A stretch of 64,000 bases of DNA from Sphingomonas glacialis (GCF_006439055.1 NZ_RCZC01000002.1:1459979-1523978); one strand, 5' to 3'. Positions 52,756-62,993 are shown, counted from the stretch's first letter. Notes: generated from the letters alone by a model not told the origin. A program made the numbers and translations.

Positions 52756-53177
52756 GGGGAGCGGGCGCCGAGCCTGACCCCCAGGCGCAGTCCGACGCCA
52801 GCGTTGGTCCGGTAGCAGTCGACCAGCTCGGGACATTCGGCTTCGTTAATGTCAACGTCGGCTTCTCTATCGCGGCTTAAGTCAACAGGCAGACGCCCCT
52901 CTCCGCCGCCGCGAGTGCGCCGGTCGTGACGGATGGGCAGGGGACTAAGTGAAATACTGGGTTTCTGCTGGGCTCGAGGTTGCCGCACGGGGTTCGTGCT
53001 TCTCTCCGGGGTCGGCACGCAACCGCCCCATGATGGGGTAAGAGAAAGCGACGTGGATCAATCTTTTGGACGCCCTCTCGATGGGGCTGCCGACGTTACG
53101 AACTCACGCCACCTTCGTCCCCGTGGGGACCTCTTTCTGCCGAGGCAGAACCGTAAAAACTCCTGTCTGAAATCGTA
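52756..53177. other. Non-coding stretch before the IS110 element
   Basis: 422 bases with no supportable frame. The right part should include the end of the IS110-family element, whose boundaries lack long inverted repeats and cannot be fixed by eye. No terminator or tRNA is visible. Confidence 0.4.
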
Positions 53178-54224
53178 TCAGGCGGCCGCGACCGCGGTGG
53201 TGGGTTCACTGCCCCAACGGAAGTCGGTGCCATCCGTCCACATGCGGTGCAGGACGACGGCCAGGCGACGTGCGACCGCGACGATGGCGCGCCGCATACC
53301 CCGGCGCTGCGCGACCTTCATCCCCCAGGCCTTGAGCCACGACCAATGCCGGCTCTGGGTCATCAGGATCTGCGCCGCTTCGTACAGCATCGTTCGCAAC
53401 ATGGTGTCGCCCGACTTGGAGATACCGCCGTCATAGTCGATTTCGCCCGACTGGTGCCGCCGCGGCGTCAACCCGACATGCGCGCCGACCGCTCTGGAAT
53501 GGACGAAGCGCTGGGGTTGATCGATCGAGGCCCGATAGGTGAGCGCAACCACCGGGCCGACGCCGGGTGCGGTCATCAACCGCCGGCACACCGGATCGTG
53601 CCGGACCGTGTCGAGCAGCATCTTGTGGAGCGTGGCCAGCTGCTGGCGCATTACCCGTCGCACCGTCAACAGCGGCTCGACGATCGCCGCCAGCCGCGGG
53701 AAGCCCTCGACCAGGTGACGGATACGAGCCTCGTACCTGATCGTGCTGACGACACCCACCTTGAGCCCGAAGTTGCGCAACGTGCCGCGCATGTCGGACT
53801 CGATGTCGATCAGCTTGCGCTGGACGAGCTTGCGGCTGGTCAGCAGCATGCGCTGTTCCTGCGCGGCCAGCGTCTTCACGTGCACCGGTTTGAACAGGCC
53901 GACCCGCATCATCTGGGCGATCCCGCGCGCGTCGTTGCGGTCCGACTTGTTGATCTGCTGCGCCTGCAACAGCGCCTTCATGTGCCGTGTCTCGACGCAG
54001 ATCACCGGGAGGCCCGCCTCGCTCAGACCGTTCACCAACCACTGCGACAGCGGCCCGGCCTCGATCCCGACCCGCATGTAATCGCCGCCGACCGAGGTCA
54101 GCAGCACGGCAATGTCATCGGGCTCGGTCGGCACCTTGCGCTCGCACACGACCTTGCCGGCATCGTCCACCACGCAGACCGACGTCTCCTTAACCGAGAC
54201 GTCCAGACCTACAAAATGCGCCAT
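53178..54224 (-). CDS. IS110-family transposase/recombinase
   Basis: 348-residue recombinase with the IS110 RuvC-like N-terminus: FVGLDVSVKETSVCVVD (Asp 8), MRVGIEAGPLSQWL (Glu 55) and INKSDRNDARGIAQMM (Asp 95, Asp 98). The C-terminal Tnp_20 domain follows (MTAPGVGPVVALTYRASIDQ, then VGAHVGLTPRRHQSGEIDYD and GGISKSGDTMLRTMLYEAAQ, which contains the likely catalytic Ser). It looks intact. IS110 elements insert without classical inverted repeats, guided by a bridge RNA from the non-coding end of the element. The coding part is flanked upstream by ~280 non-coding bases, long enough for such an RNA. Confidence 0.92.
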   Translation of the reverse strand: MAHFVGLDVSVKETSVCVVDDAGKVVCERKVPTEPDDIAVLLTSVGGDYMRVGIEAGPLSQWLVNGLSEAGLPVICVETRHMKALLQAQQINKSDRNDARGIAQMMRVGLFKPVHVKTLAAQEQRMLLTSRKLVQRKLIDIESDMRGTLRNFGLKVGVVSTIRYEARIRHLVEGFPRLAAIVEPLLTVRRVMRQQLATLHKMLLDTVRHDPVCRRLMTAPGVGPVVALTYRASIDQPQRFVHSRAVGAHVGLTPRRHQSGEIDYDGGISKSGDTMLRTMLYEAAQILMTQSRHWSWLKAWGMKVAQRRGMRRAIVAVARRLAVVLHRMWTDGTDFRWGSEPTTAVAAA

Positions 54225-54502
54225 CGCTCACACTCCTTCCCTCGATGCACGAGGTCAGGTCGACCCCGATCCAAGCATCGTACGTGAAGGGGCTGCAATC
54301 TCATCTGCTGTCGAAGTGCAGCCGCCGCGATACACCATCTTTTGCCGAATCCCGCCATTCGGGCTATGTAAACCGGTCGGTCGGCTAAACGTCTTAATTC
54401 GGTCATTCAGCGGCAGCGACACGATTCCTAAAGCTGGCAATTATTGATATGCTCGCGCCGCTGGTGACCATCACGCTTACGCGGTCTCATAGGCGGCCTT
54501 TT
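54225..54502 (-). ncRNA. Candidate IS110 bridge-RNA region
   Basis: This non-coding stretch lies upstream of the IS110-type recombinase start. In the IS110 (non-IS1111) branch the bridge RNA is encoded in the long 5' end. It includes potential pairings such as GACCGGTTTA-like segments near 54365-54395 and GCAGCCGCCG near 54310-54330. I have not folded it, and the exact element end is not fixed, so this is a placement based on family knowledge rather than a seen structure. Confidence 0.3.
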
Positions 54503-55873
54503 TCAGACCAGTGGGAGCAAGGCGGCGAGGTCCGGGCGGGTTCCGATATTCTGAGTGAACGGTGCCAGAGCCGAAGCAGTCTGGGGCGATCCCGTCGTCC
54601 TTAGGTGAGCACGCACAGCATTGGGGGTTAACGGCCGGCCGCGCGCGCGCGCGACACCCTGGAGGCAGGCAACCACGCCGGTTACGATCGGCGATGCGCT
54701 CGAAGTGCCGCTGAAGGTACTCGTGAACCATTCGTCCTCGCCGGTGCCGGCATAGAGGTCACCATAGCCCGTACTTACAACTTCGCGTCCCCAACCCTGA
54801 CAATCCACTCTCGAGCCGAAGTTGGAGAAGTCCAGCCGCGACCGATCAGGTCCGAACGTCCCGCTTGGGGGGGCACCTGCACCGACAATGATCGCGCCTG
54901 AATCAGCCGCACCTCGGAACGGATTTTTCCATGTTGCAGGAAATCCGGAGCCGGCCGCATCGTAGAAGATGTCATCGAGGTCTTCCGCGCCGTTCCCAGC
55001 CGCCTCCACGACAATTATGCCCTTTTCGGCTGCCAACTGGATCGCGAGAAAATCGTCCGGCCACCACTCGACAGCGATAAAGCCGCGCTGGTCGGCTCGC
55101 GACGCATAGTTGAAGCGCGGACCCGGTCGATGCATCTCGAGAAGGATGATGTCGCCAGCGGCCAGCAGTGATGCAGCGGTCTGGATCGCTTTCGCGGAAC
55201 CGAGACCATTATGGGAGACGCCGGCGAACGGCGCGGCCGGGGCTATGCCCGTAACGCCGAAAGAGTTTGTCGCGCCGACGATTTCACCGAGCACGGCGGT
55301 CCCATGATTGCGCCATGACAGCTGTGGATAGGGCGTGCCGGCCCTGCATCCTCCGTTCCCGACGGTAGGAAGATCGATATGGGTGAAGCACCAGCCGCCT
55401 TCCACATCGACGATCGCAACGCCCGCGCCATCACCGCCCGGCTGGGACCAGGCAGCGTTCGCATCGATGCCGCCCGGCGCTACGCCAAGATAGCCCTGCT
55501 GCGGGACGAAATCCGGGATGATGCCGGCGGGCGCCATTGGTGCGGCAACTTTCGCCGCCAGGTCAAAAGGGGCGATCGGATTTTCCACTTCCGGCTTTAC
55601 GTAGGCGCTTTCGACTTGAGGCAGCGCCTGCAGCCGAGCGGCCAGCGCGTCCGCGTTGCCATCGTCGATCTCCGTTCGGAAATAGCGGGAAAGCGCCTGC
55701 TCGGCCTCGGTCCGTGGACGCTCGATCAGATCGGGGGCGCCGACGTCCTGAAGCACGGGCTCAAGCGCGACATTGAAGGCGTTGAGCACGTCGGTGAGCA
55801 AAGGTTCACCGGCCTCCGGCGCGAGCGCAGCGGGGGCAGCTTCATCCGAGAAGACGACGACGACTTCCTTCAT
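54503..55873 (-). CDS. S8 (subtilisin-like) serine protease
   Basis: 456-residue protease with a complete triad: Asp 156 (GVAIVDVEGGW), His 190 (SWRNHGTAVLGEI) and Ser 391 (FSGTSSASPIVTG), plus the oxyanion Asn 294 (VEAAGNGAED). There is no signal peptide (MKEVVVVFSDEAAPAALAPE), so it acts in the cytoplasm unless exported otherwise. The ~120-residue N-terminal part resembles an inhibitor-like prodomain. ATG 55873 has AAGGAG eight bases upstream. The gene follows an exported-protein gene on the same strand by 171 bases. A substrate is not evident. Confidence 0.85.
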   Translation of the reverse strand: MKEVVVVFSDEAAPAALAPEAGEPLLTDVLNAFNVALEPVLQDVGAPDLIERPRTEAEQALSRYFRTEIDDGNADALAARLQALPQVESAYVKPEVENPIAPFDLAAKVAAPMAPAGIIPDFVPQQGYLGVAPGGIDANAAWSQPGGDGAGVAIVDVEGGWCFTHIDLPTVGNGGCRAGTPYPQLSWRNHGTAVLGEIVGATNSFGVTGIAPAAPFAGVSHNGLGSAKAIQTAASLLAAGDIILLEMHRPGPRFNYASRADQRGFIAVEWWPDDFLAIQLAAEKGIIVVEAAGNGAEDLDDIFYDAAGSGFPATWKNPFRGAADSGAIIVGAGAPPSGTFGPDRSRLDFSNFGSRVDCQGWGREVVSTGYGDLYAGTGEDEWFTSTFSGTSSASPIVTGVVACLQGVARARGRPLTPNAVRAHLRTTGSPQTASALAPFTQNIGTRPDLAALLPLV

Positions 55874-56044
55874 GCTCGTGCTCCTTGTTAACGGTTCGAA
55901 ACGGGCCAATCCGGACAGCCAGCGATCGGGTGTTGGCGAGACGGTTGGGCCCGCCCTCTCGTACCCTAGAATTGCAGCGGATCGAGAATGTCGTTGCCGC
56001 GACGATCATGACGGCGACGACGAGCAGCGCCTCAATCATGCGGA

Positions 56045-57172
56045 CTAGGCTACCCGCGCCTGATACGAGCAGGACATCGGTGCGCTGGCGGCATTGTCGA
56101 CCGCGTCGCGAACCTTGCTGAGACGCGATGGCGGCAGGAAGCAGCGCACGAGGCCAAGGGCAACGACCTTGCCGGTTGTCGGGTCGCTGAGCCTGAACGA
56201 GGTGAGCAGGCCGGAGCTGATGACGGCTGCGCCCGGAAAGCCCAGCGTGTAGATAACGCCGGTCCGCGTGAGCAGCGTGCCTCCGGCCTGTTCGACCGCC
56301 ACCCGGAGCACCAGCGTGCTCGCGCCCCGAACGGTCTCCAGCTGCACGGCATTGATGAGAGCGCTGGGGGCGCCCTTGTCGCCGGGAGCGTTAAGGCTTG
56401 TCACCAGAGCGTCGGCGGTGGTCAGCGCCGTCTTGGCCTCGGTCGTGTCACAGCTGCGGAACGACGTCTCCAGTGCCAGGAGCGCCTTATACTGACGATA
56501 GACCTCGCTGCCCGACAGCTTCGCCATCGTGACGTCGGCGGGAGCGGCGAAGGCGGCGACAGCCGTTCCTGTGGGTGCTGCCACGAAGGCCGCCGGCTTT
56601 GACCAGCCTGATTCTGGGATGAGCGGTGTCGCGTTTCCGTTGATCAGGACCGCGTCGATCAGCATGCGGTCGGCGACGCTGAGCGTGATCGGGCTAATGC
56701 TGGTATCGACGGCGGTGGCGGCGATCACGTCTTTCGGCAGGACAGGTCCCAGCGATGGTGCGGCAGGAGCGTCGGGCGCAGCGATGGCAGGCCCGTTTGG
56801 CCCGGACTTACATCTGACGGAAAACAGAGCCGTGACCGCCGCCAAACGTTCGAGCACGACATCGGGCTGGTTGAGGTTGACGCTCTCGTCCTGCGCAAGA
56901 ACCAGAACAGTTCGGTTGCCAGCGGCCTTATTCGTGATGCCGGCAATGATTCCTCCTGTCTGGAGGACAGCATCGCTACCAAGGATCCCGGCCTCGATGG
57001 CTCCGGATCCAGTACTTGCCGTCGTCTTGCCGCTTGCGGCAGCGATGCCGAGGCCGGCAATGACGCCTGTGGCCGGATCGTCAGCCATGGCTGCGGTGGG
57101 TACCAACGTCGCAAGCATTGCGAACGCCACGCAAGAGGCGGTCGAGTGTCGGACGGATCGTGAAATTCGCAT
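56045..57172 (-). CDS. Exported protein of unknown function
   Basis: 375-residue protein with a clear signal peptide: a basic start (MRISRSVRHS), a hydrophobic core (ASCVAFAMLATLVPTA) and a likely cleavage after AMA before DDPATGVIAG. The mature part is Ala/Thr/Val-rich, with VLVLAQDESVNLNQPDVVLE, TVRGASTLVLRVAVEQAGGT and a Cys near each end. No family is recognised. ATG 57172 has a strong GGGGAGGGG ribosome-binding sequence, although the frame is open 11 codons further upstream. It precedes the S8 protease gene and may share its transcript. Confidence 0.7.
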   Translation of the reverse strand: MRISRSVRHSTASCVAFAMLATLVPTAAMADDPATGVIAGLGIAAASGKTTASTGSGAIEAGILGSDAVLQTGGIIAGITNKAAGNRTVLVLAQDESVNLNQPDVVLERLAAVTALFSVRCKSGPNGPAIAAPDAPAAPSLGPVLPKDVIAATAVDTSISPITLSVADRMLIDAVLINGNATPLIPESGWSKPAAFVAAPTGTAVAAFAAPADVTMAKLSGSEVYRQYKALLALETSFRSCDTTEAKTALTTADALVTSLNAPGDKGAPSALINAVQLETVRGASTLVLRVAVEQAGGTLLTRTGVIYTLGFPGAAVISSGLLTSFRLSDPTTGKVVALGLVRCFLPPSRLSKVRDAVDNAASAPMSCSYQARVA

Positions 57173-57916
57173 GCAATCCCCTCCCCAAGGATACGCAACG
57201 GCCACGCGTCGTGAACTTTCGACATTCCAACTATATTATGGAACGCCTCGTTTTGCTATCGGAATCGGAGCCGTTTGCCTGATTGTTTCTTTTGCGCATC
57301 GGTCGCGCAGTCGAACTCCAGAGCAGTGACAGTCTCGCTGCATCAGGGATCCACGTCTTGCCTAACCACTGACGTGATAGCTTGCGGCGAATCCGAATAT
57401 GCAGCCTGCCCGGCCAACTACGGGTGTTTCTACCATGCCTGGGACAAATTGCTCATTCAAAATGCCTGAACTGAAATAGATTGGTCGCGCTCAGCGATAT
57501 GAATGAGTGACAGTTCTCTGAAAGCGCCGAAGCCTGGCTGATTGTCTAGATCTGACAAGAGCTGACTTTCAACTTGTGGCATTGGAACGACGGGTTTGTC
57601 CCACGAACGAACGGCGGCGGTCGACCCAAAGCCCGTCGTTCACTTCATGTGCGGTAAACGTCCGTTATTTATGGAAGCTGCCGATCGCGCCGGTCAATGC
57701 GGACAATCGGCAATGGGCCCTCATAGCGATCGCTAGCTGGACCCGCGAAATTTCCCGAAAGATGAATTCTTGGAGACGTTGCGGGTTCTGCCCCTGCAAA
57801 TCGGATAGGGCGAGACCGAGGGCTCGCGCTCTGGGGAAAATCTTCCCCTCCCGGATGCGCACGAAGATAGTAGATACACTGGATCGCTTAGGGCGAAGTA
57901 CTGCATAGATGTCCCC
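57173..57916. other. Divergent intergenic region (744 bp)
   Basis: No supportable gene. A rightward frame at 57576-57908 has no domain and resembles degenerate intergenic sequence. The segment 57200-57300 is AT-richer (ATTCCAACTATATTATGG) and likely holds the promoter of the exported-protein gene. The SIR2 promoter should lie in the last ~100 bases, where TAGATACACT is a possible -10 region. No Shine-Dalgarno sequence is seen before the SIR2 start. Confidence 0.4.
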
Positions 57917-60900
57917 ATGTTGTTCGTCCCGGACGGCCCCGATATTCCGCAGTCGCTTCTCAGTGAGCAGCGCAACGGCAATTTGATGTTCGTGATCGGC
58001 GCCGGCGTGTCCGTGGCCGCGGGGCTACCATTGTTCGGGCGTCTGGCGGAACTCGCCTATGAGCGCCTGGGCCAAGCCATCCCCGGGAAGCCGGACAGCC
58101 TCGCTACCGAGGCAGAGGTCGAGGCACTCGCGGCGGGTCAATATGATCGCCTGATCGGTCTGCTCGAGCGCAGGCTGGTCTATCGCGGGGCCGATTGGCA
58201 GCAGCCTAGGAACGAAGTCCGGAACGCGATCGCGGATCTGGTGAAACCGAAGCGCGGGGCTTCATTCGCCGCCCATCGCGACTTGCTCGATATCGCGCGC
58301 AGCGGCGACGGCATTCCAAGGATCGTCACGACCAACTTCGACACGATCTTCGAAAGGGCCTGGTACCGTCACACCAACCAGCGACTTCCAAGCAGTGCCG
58401 GCCAAGGCATGCCGGCTGTCGGCTCGCCGGAGTTTGTCGGCGCGCTTCATCTGCATGGCCGCGTTGCCGATCGGATGCTCAATCTGTGCCAGACCGATCT
58501 CGTCCTGACCGCTCCGAACTTCGGCGAAGCGTATATGCGCAACGGCTGGGCCTCGCGGACGGTCTATGACCTGATGCGCCGCTACACGCTCGTGCTGGTC
58601 GGCTACTCCGCCGACGATCCTCCAATGCGCTACATGCTCGAGGCGACCGAGGAGGGCCGGCTCAACTTCCCGGATCTGAAGCCCGCCTATGCGCTGGTCG
58701 CCGACGACAAAAGCGATGCGGGTGGATTGCGCGAGATGTGGCGGGGCAAGGGACTGCATCCGCTCATCTTCACCGTCCGGAACTACGACTATTCGCCGCT
58801 CTATCGTACGCTGCGCGAATGGGCCGATATGGTCCGCGACCCGCTTGCATGGTCCGAAACCAAGATCGCGGAGATCACCGCCACCGACCATGCGGCCAGC
58901 CCCGAGACCGAACGCGACCGGCTACGCTATCTGAACAACGCGATATCCAACACCGCGGTCGTGGCTGGCCACGCCGCCGACCCTGCGTGGTTGGAGGCGC
59001 TCGAGAGCGAGAACGAACCACTGGATGACTGGTCCTATCGCGCATGGTTCAAGGATCGGCTGACCTCCGCGCGGGCGGCACGCTACGCGGTGGGATTGCA
59101 AGGCCGCGCCTCGATACGCGTGGTGCAGTCGATCGATGTCCTTTTGCGCTTCCAAAGCGACCCGTTGCCCGAGCCTTATGCCACGTTTTGGCCTCTCTTC
59201 GTCGAAGCGCGTCTGCGACCCGAAGCAAATTCGTTCGGACGGCGGCGCAGTTCGGGCGCGGTGAGCGCGAGACGCGTCGCCGACATGGTCGCTGCCGTAC
59301 AACCGCGCCTGACAGTCAGCAGAAAGCTCAGCTTCCGAGAACCGGAAACACCGCAGGGGCCGCCGCAGAATATTCACGACCTCGGACATTTCGAGTTCCG
59401 GGCCGATGAGCGCGATTGGCAGCGCCGGCTGGATAATTGGCCCAAGACGTCGCAAGCCGAGGTGAGACTGATTGAGGCGCTCGACCGGGCCTTAGTGGAG
59501 GCGCTTGAGACCGCGTCCGACGCGGGTCTTCTCGAGCACAATGGCGACCTGCCATCGTGGGACATTGCGCTGGTGCATGCCCCGGAGCCAGACGATGGTC
59601 TTGCCGAGCCCGACGATCGTCACCGTCGCGGCTGGCGACGCAATCCCCCCGATCAGTACAACAATCACTTCGGACCGCTGATTCGGCTGATGACCGGTCT
59701 GTGGCGTCGGCTGGCCGAGCGGGATCGGGTCCTGGCAGCGCGTGTCGCCGAGAGCTGGGCGAGCCGCGACGCGATGATCTTCAAGCGGCTTGCCGCATGG
59801 AGCGCGACGATATCAAAGGCTGGTCCGGCGGAAGCGATCGAGCGCTACCTACGATCGACCACGCGCGACCGCTACTGGTCTGGCGACGACAATCCTGAGC
59901 TAGTCCGCTTCTATTGCCGGCGGTGGAACCGGCTCGACCAGCGGACTCGCGACCGGCTCGAGGCCGCGATTTTGACCGGGATGAAAGTGGAATCGGTGCG
60001 GCGCTTCACCGATGCCGGGCATCGAAAGCGCGCACGCGCTCATTATACAGTGCGAGAATTGACGCGGATCGCTACCGCGGGCGGACGCCTCTCTGCCAAT
60101 GCGCGATCGCGGTTGGCGGGTTTCCACAAAGCGTTTTCCGGCTTGCCCAAGAAAATGCCGGTCTTCGCGCACCTGCTGAACGCCAGCTATTCCGGATCGG
60201 GATATTCCGCGGACACCCGGGTATTGGCGCAGGTACCCGACGAAGAGTTGATCGCGAGCGCGGCGCAGGCCGAGGATTCGGATCGGATCGGTCAATCTGA
60301 CGTATGGCAGGTGCTCGTGCGCGACGACCCGCAAAGGGCATTTCGAGCGCTGCTTGCGGACCAGCGTCGGGGCCTTTTCGAAGCCACTCGGTGGCAACCA
60401 TTGCTGAGCCAATACTCCTATCAGGATTCGATCGTGAATCCGCCGCCCCTGCCGGATCTTACCAGGGTGATTGCAGCTGTGATGTCAGGCCCCGACGCGG
60501 CAATTACGACCATGGCCTATACGCTCGCCAATGTGATCGAGCGACGGGCTGACGCGCCGGGAAAACGCGTGTTCCCCGCCGTGCTGCGACTTTGGGACCG
60601 GTTGGTTCCGCTGGCGGCCCAAATCGACGAGCGAGACGAACAGCCTCGCGCCCTGTCCGAAGTCATCCTGTCGCACCCGTTGGCAAACCTCGCGAGCGCA
60701 TTGGCGCGGATGCAGAGTAGCGTGCCGCGCACCGAAGGCGGCGGGTTCGCGAAGAGATTTCGTTCGCGGTTTAATCTGCTCGCGAAACTCGATGCGCGCG
60801 CAGGCATGATCGCACGGGCCTCGTTGACCCGAGAACTGGCATTTCTCCACTGGCTCGCGCCGGACTGGGTCGACCGCTACCTGTTTCCGATGCTCAATGC

Positions 60901-61606
60901 GGGCGGCGAGGCTGCGATCGACCTGATGAGCGTGGTGTCGGTTTCCGATGCTCCGCAATATTCGCCGCTGTTCAATCGCCTCAAGCGGCCAATCTTCCAG
61001 GCGCTGGAGCACGACAAAACCGACGGCGCGGCGCGGGAGCGGTTGTCGGGCACCGTGGTCAGAGCCGCCTTCGCGGTCATTCGGAAGGAAGAGGGGTTCG
61101 AACTCTCACCTGTCGAATGCCGCCATGCCCTGACACGCATGCCCAACAATGTGCTGGCGGCGATGGCATGGGAAATCTGTTCGATATTGCGTCAGATCGA
61201 TGGACAGCGGGATCGCGCTACCACCTGGACAAATGTCATCAAGCCATTCCTGATCGACTATTGGCCAAACGACGTCGCGGCCCGGACGGCTGAAGTGTCC
61301 GACGATCTGGCAAAGCTTCCGGGGCTCGCGGGCCCGGCATTCGACGAGGCCGTCGATACCGTCCTCGGACTGATCCGGCCCGCAAAATTCTACGATTTGC
61401 GCCATGGGCTGGAGCTGGGCGAGTCCAACGATCCAATCGCGACATACCCGCGAACTGCATTGCGACTGATCGCTTCCGTCATCGATCGGGATGCGTCCCC
61501 GCCGAGCGACCTTGGGGAAATCATACGCGATCTCCTCGCAGCAGATCCGAATATCACCTCCGACCCTGCCTTCTGGCGGATGCGCCAACTACAAAGGCCG
61601 AACTAG
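57917..61606 (+). CDS. SIR2-domain protein (defence-associated sirtuin type)
   Basis: 1229-residue protein. The N-terminal ~290 residues form a SIR2 NADase-type domain: FVIGAGVSVAAGLPLFG (25-41), RIVTTNFDTIFERA (135-148), GALHLHG (His 180) and LVLVGYSADDPPMRYML (225-241). The remaining ~930 residues are helical, Arg/Asp-rich and without a named domain, typical of the sensor part of single-gene SIR2 defence proteins such as the DSR class, which deplete NAD+ when phage is detected. I see no Walker A. The start near 57917 lacks a good ribosome-binding sequence, and an in-frame ATG at residue 24 is possible but would cut into the fold. Confidence 0.85.
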   Translation: MLFVPDGPDIPQSLLSEQRNGNLMFVIGAGVSVAAGLPLFGRLAELAYERLGQAIPGKPDSLATEAEVEALAAGQYDRLIGLLERRLVYRGADWQQPRNEVRNAIADLVKPKRGASFAAHRDLLDIARSGDGIPRIVTTNFDTIFERAWYRHTNQRLPSSAGQGMPAVGSPEFVGALHLHGRVADRMLNLCQTDLVLTAPNFGEAYMRNGWASRTVYDLMRRYTLVLVGYSADDPPMRYMLEATEEGRLNFPDLKPAYALVADDKSDAGGLREMWRGKGLHPLIFTVRNYDYSPLYRTLREWADMVRDPLAWSETKIAEITATDHAASPETERDRLRYLNNAISNTAVVAGHAADPAWLEALESENEPLDDWSYRAWFKDRLTSARAARYAVGLQGRASIRVVQSIDVLLRFQSDPLPEPYATFWPLFVEARLRPEANSFGRRRSSGAVSARRVADMVAAVQPRLTVSRKLSFREPETPQGPPQNIHDLGHFEFRADERDWQRRLDNWPKTSQAEVRLIEALDRALVEALETASDAGLLEHNGDLPSWDIALVHAPEPDDGLAEPDDRHRRGWRRNPPDQYNNHFGPLIRLMTGLWRRLAERDRVLAARVAESWASRDAMIFKRLAAWSATISKAGPAEAIERYLRSTTRDRYWSGDDNPELVRFYCRRWNRLDQRTRDRLEAAILTGMKVESVRRFTDAGHRKRARAHYTVRELTRIATAGGRLSANARSRLAGFHKAFSGLPKKMPVFAHLLNASYSGSGYSADTRVLAQVPDEELIASAAQAEDSDRIGQSDVWQVLVRDDPQRAFRALLADQRRGLFEATRWQPLLSQYSYQDSIVNPPPLPDLTRVIAAVMSGPDAAITTMAYTLANVIERRADAPGKRVFPAVLRLWDRLVPLAAQIDERDEQPRALSEVILSHPLANLASALARMQSSVPRTEGGGFAKRFRSRFNLLAKLDARAGMIARASLTRELAFLHWLAPDWVDRYLFPMLNAGGEAAIDLMSVVSVSDAPQYSPLFNRLKRPIFQALEHDKTDGAARERLSGTVVRAAFAVIRKEEGFELSPVECRHALTRMPNNVLAAMAWEICSILRQIDGQRDRATTWTNVIKPFLIDYWPNDVAARTAEVSDDLAKLPGLAGPAFDEAVDTVLGLIRPAKFYDLRHGLELGESNDPIATYPRTALRLIASVIDRDASPPSDLGEIIRDLLAADPNITSDPAFWRMRQLQRPN

Positions 61607-61682
61607 GCAGGAGAGTCGGCCGGCCCGCACTGCGGATTCGGGTGTGGCACCGTCGGCACCAAGAGCGCTCTAGGGAAACGGC

Positions 61683-62912
61683 TCATACCTTTGGGGCGGC
61701 CCCGGACATGATGTTCCACCGCCATTCGCCGTCACGGCAATCGATCAGGAGATGGTGGGATAGCCGGGGGCGAGGTTCAGGCAACGAAATGCCCAGCGGC
61801 GTGAGGTAGGAGGTCTCGACCTTGGCGCGACGAAGCGCCTGGAAGGTGATGTTCTCCATCGAACCGCCTTTGACCACGTTCGCCGAACCGCTCAGCACCT
61901 CGCACGTATCACCCAGGCCCATATAGACCTTGGCGTGTGAGTCCTGCTTGCGCTTTCCGTCCCCCACGATCCGGTTCTCCAGCCCGAAGCGGGAGAGCAT
62001 GTCATGATCCAGGCCGAATTCGATGAGAGCGGCTCGATATTCCTTGAAGGTCGCGCCGCGCGTCATCAGCATCGTGCGGGACGGATCGAGCTGAGCCAGG
62101 AGGCGCTCCCAAATGGCGAGCCGCTCAGCCTTGGTCTTCCACTGATGGGCAACAAACGGTGTCGCGAGCAGGATCTGGTCACTGAACAGCCGCCAGCGCG
62201 CGATCAGCTTCTCCAGCGCCTGCATCACATCGGTCTTGCTCAGGACGCCGGTCAGGACATCGGTCAGGTCGGTTCCGCTGACGTCGGCCAGGAGCAGATC
62301 GTCAAGCGGCGGCATATCCGACCCATCCAGGCGAAACGCGTGGTAGAAGATCGCACGATGCGGCTCGCCGCAGGAACACGGGACATCGACTGCAAAGACG
62401 GCATGCTCGACAGCGGGAAGCTGCGATCGGGCCAGCATCTGGTTCGCGGCTTGCGCGCGCCCATCGGCAACTCTCAGCCACGACTTGCCGAGCGCTAAGA
62501 ACGCTGCCGCCTCCAGATCTTCGCCCGTTTTCGCGCATTTGAAGATCGCGAAGGCGTCGAGCTCGAACCGCGGCTCGTCGGGATTCATATCCAGCTGATA
62601 GACCGCGCTCGCGCCCGGCCGGGGGGCGTTACCCGTATATGGGCCGACGTCATCGTCGAACCGCTCGACGATGACGCAGTCCGCCGAATAGGATTCCATA
62701 GGATTGCGCAGATCGAACGCGAAGTGCTGGGCACATTTGCGGCACGCGACAAGCCAGCTCCCCCGATCGTTGATCATGGGAAACTTGAGTTCAGTGTAAC
62801 GGTGCGGTGTATCGCACTTCGGGCAATTTGCGACGTGCTGCCGCTCTCTAGTTTCGAACATCATGCCCAAGTCTACCAAAGGCAGAGCGGCCTTCGCCAT
62901 ATTCTCGTGCAC
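61683..62912 (-). CDS. Zinc-ribbon protein with a PLD-like HKD half-site
   Basis: 409-residue protein. The N-terminus carries a zinc ribbon, NCPKCDTPHRYTE (Cys 30, 33) and WLVACRKCAQHF (Cys 57, 60). The C-terminal part has a single phospholipase D-type motif, QDSHAKVYMGLGDTCEVLSG and SANVVKGGSMENITF, i.e. His-x-Lys followed by GSAN. A third Cys group (VPCSCGEPHRA) lies in the middle. One half-site implies dimerisation for activity. It converges on the SIR2 gene (76-base gap), and an unknown gene lies 81 bases upstream on its own strand. Confidence 0.68.
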   Translation of the reverse strand: MHENMAKAALPLVDLGMMFETRERQHVANCPKCDTPHRYTELKFPMINDRGSWLVACRKCAQHFAFDLRNPMESYSADCVIVERFDDDVGPYTGNAPRPGASAVYQLDMNPDEPRFELDAFAIFKCAKTGEDLEAAAFLALGKSWLRVADGRAQAANQMLARSQLPAVEHAVFAVDVPCSCGEPHRAIFYHAFRLDGSDMPPLDDLLLADVSGTDLTDVLTGVLSKTDVMQALEKLIARWRLFSDQILLATPFVAHQWKTKAERLAIWERLLAQLDPSRTMLMTRGATFKEYRAALIEFGLDHDMLSRFGLENRIVGDGKRKQDSHAKVYMGLGDTCEVLSGSANVVKGGSMENITFQALRRAKVETSYLTPLGISLPEPRPRLSHHLLIDCRDGEWRWNIMSGAAPKV

Positions 62913-62993
62913 CGTGCAAAACCACAGCGCCGCACCAGAAGCTCAACGACAGATCGGGATCGCAGGCGCGCTTAAGAGGCGAGCGACCGTGAC

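Noticed and set aside
55842..56039. Possible 65-residue peptide with a hydrophobic start between the exported protein and the protease
   Set aside because: The hydrophobic segment is suggestive, but there is no ribosome-binding site, it overlaps the protease start and the tail is Arg-rich.
57576..57908. 110-residue frame upstream of SIR2
   Set aside because: No domain or ribosome-binding site; it resembles degenerate intergenic sequence.
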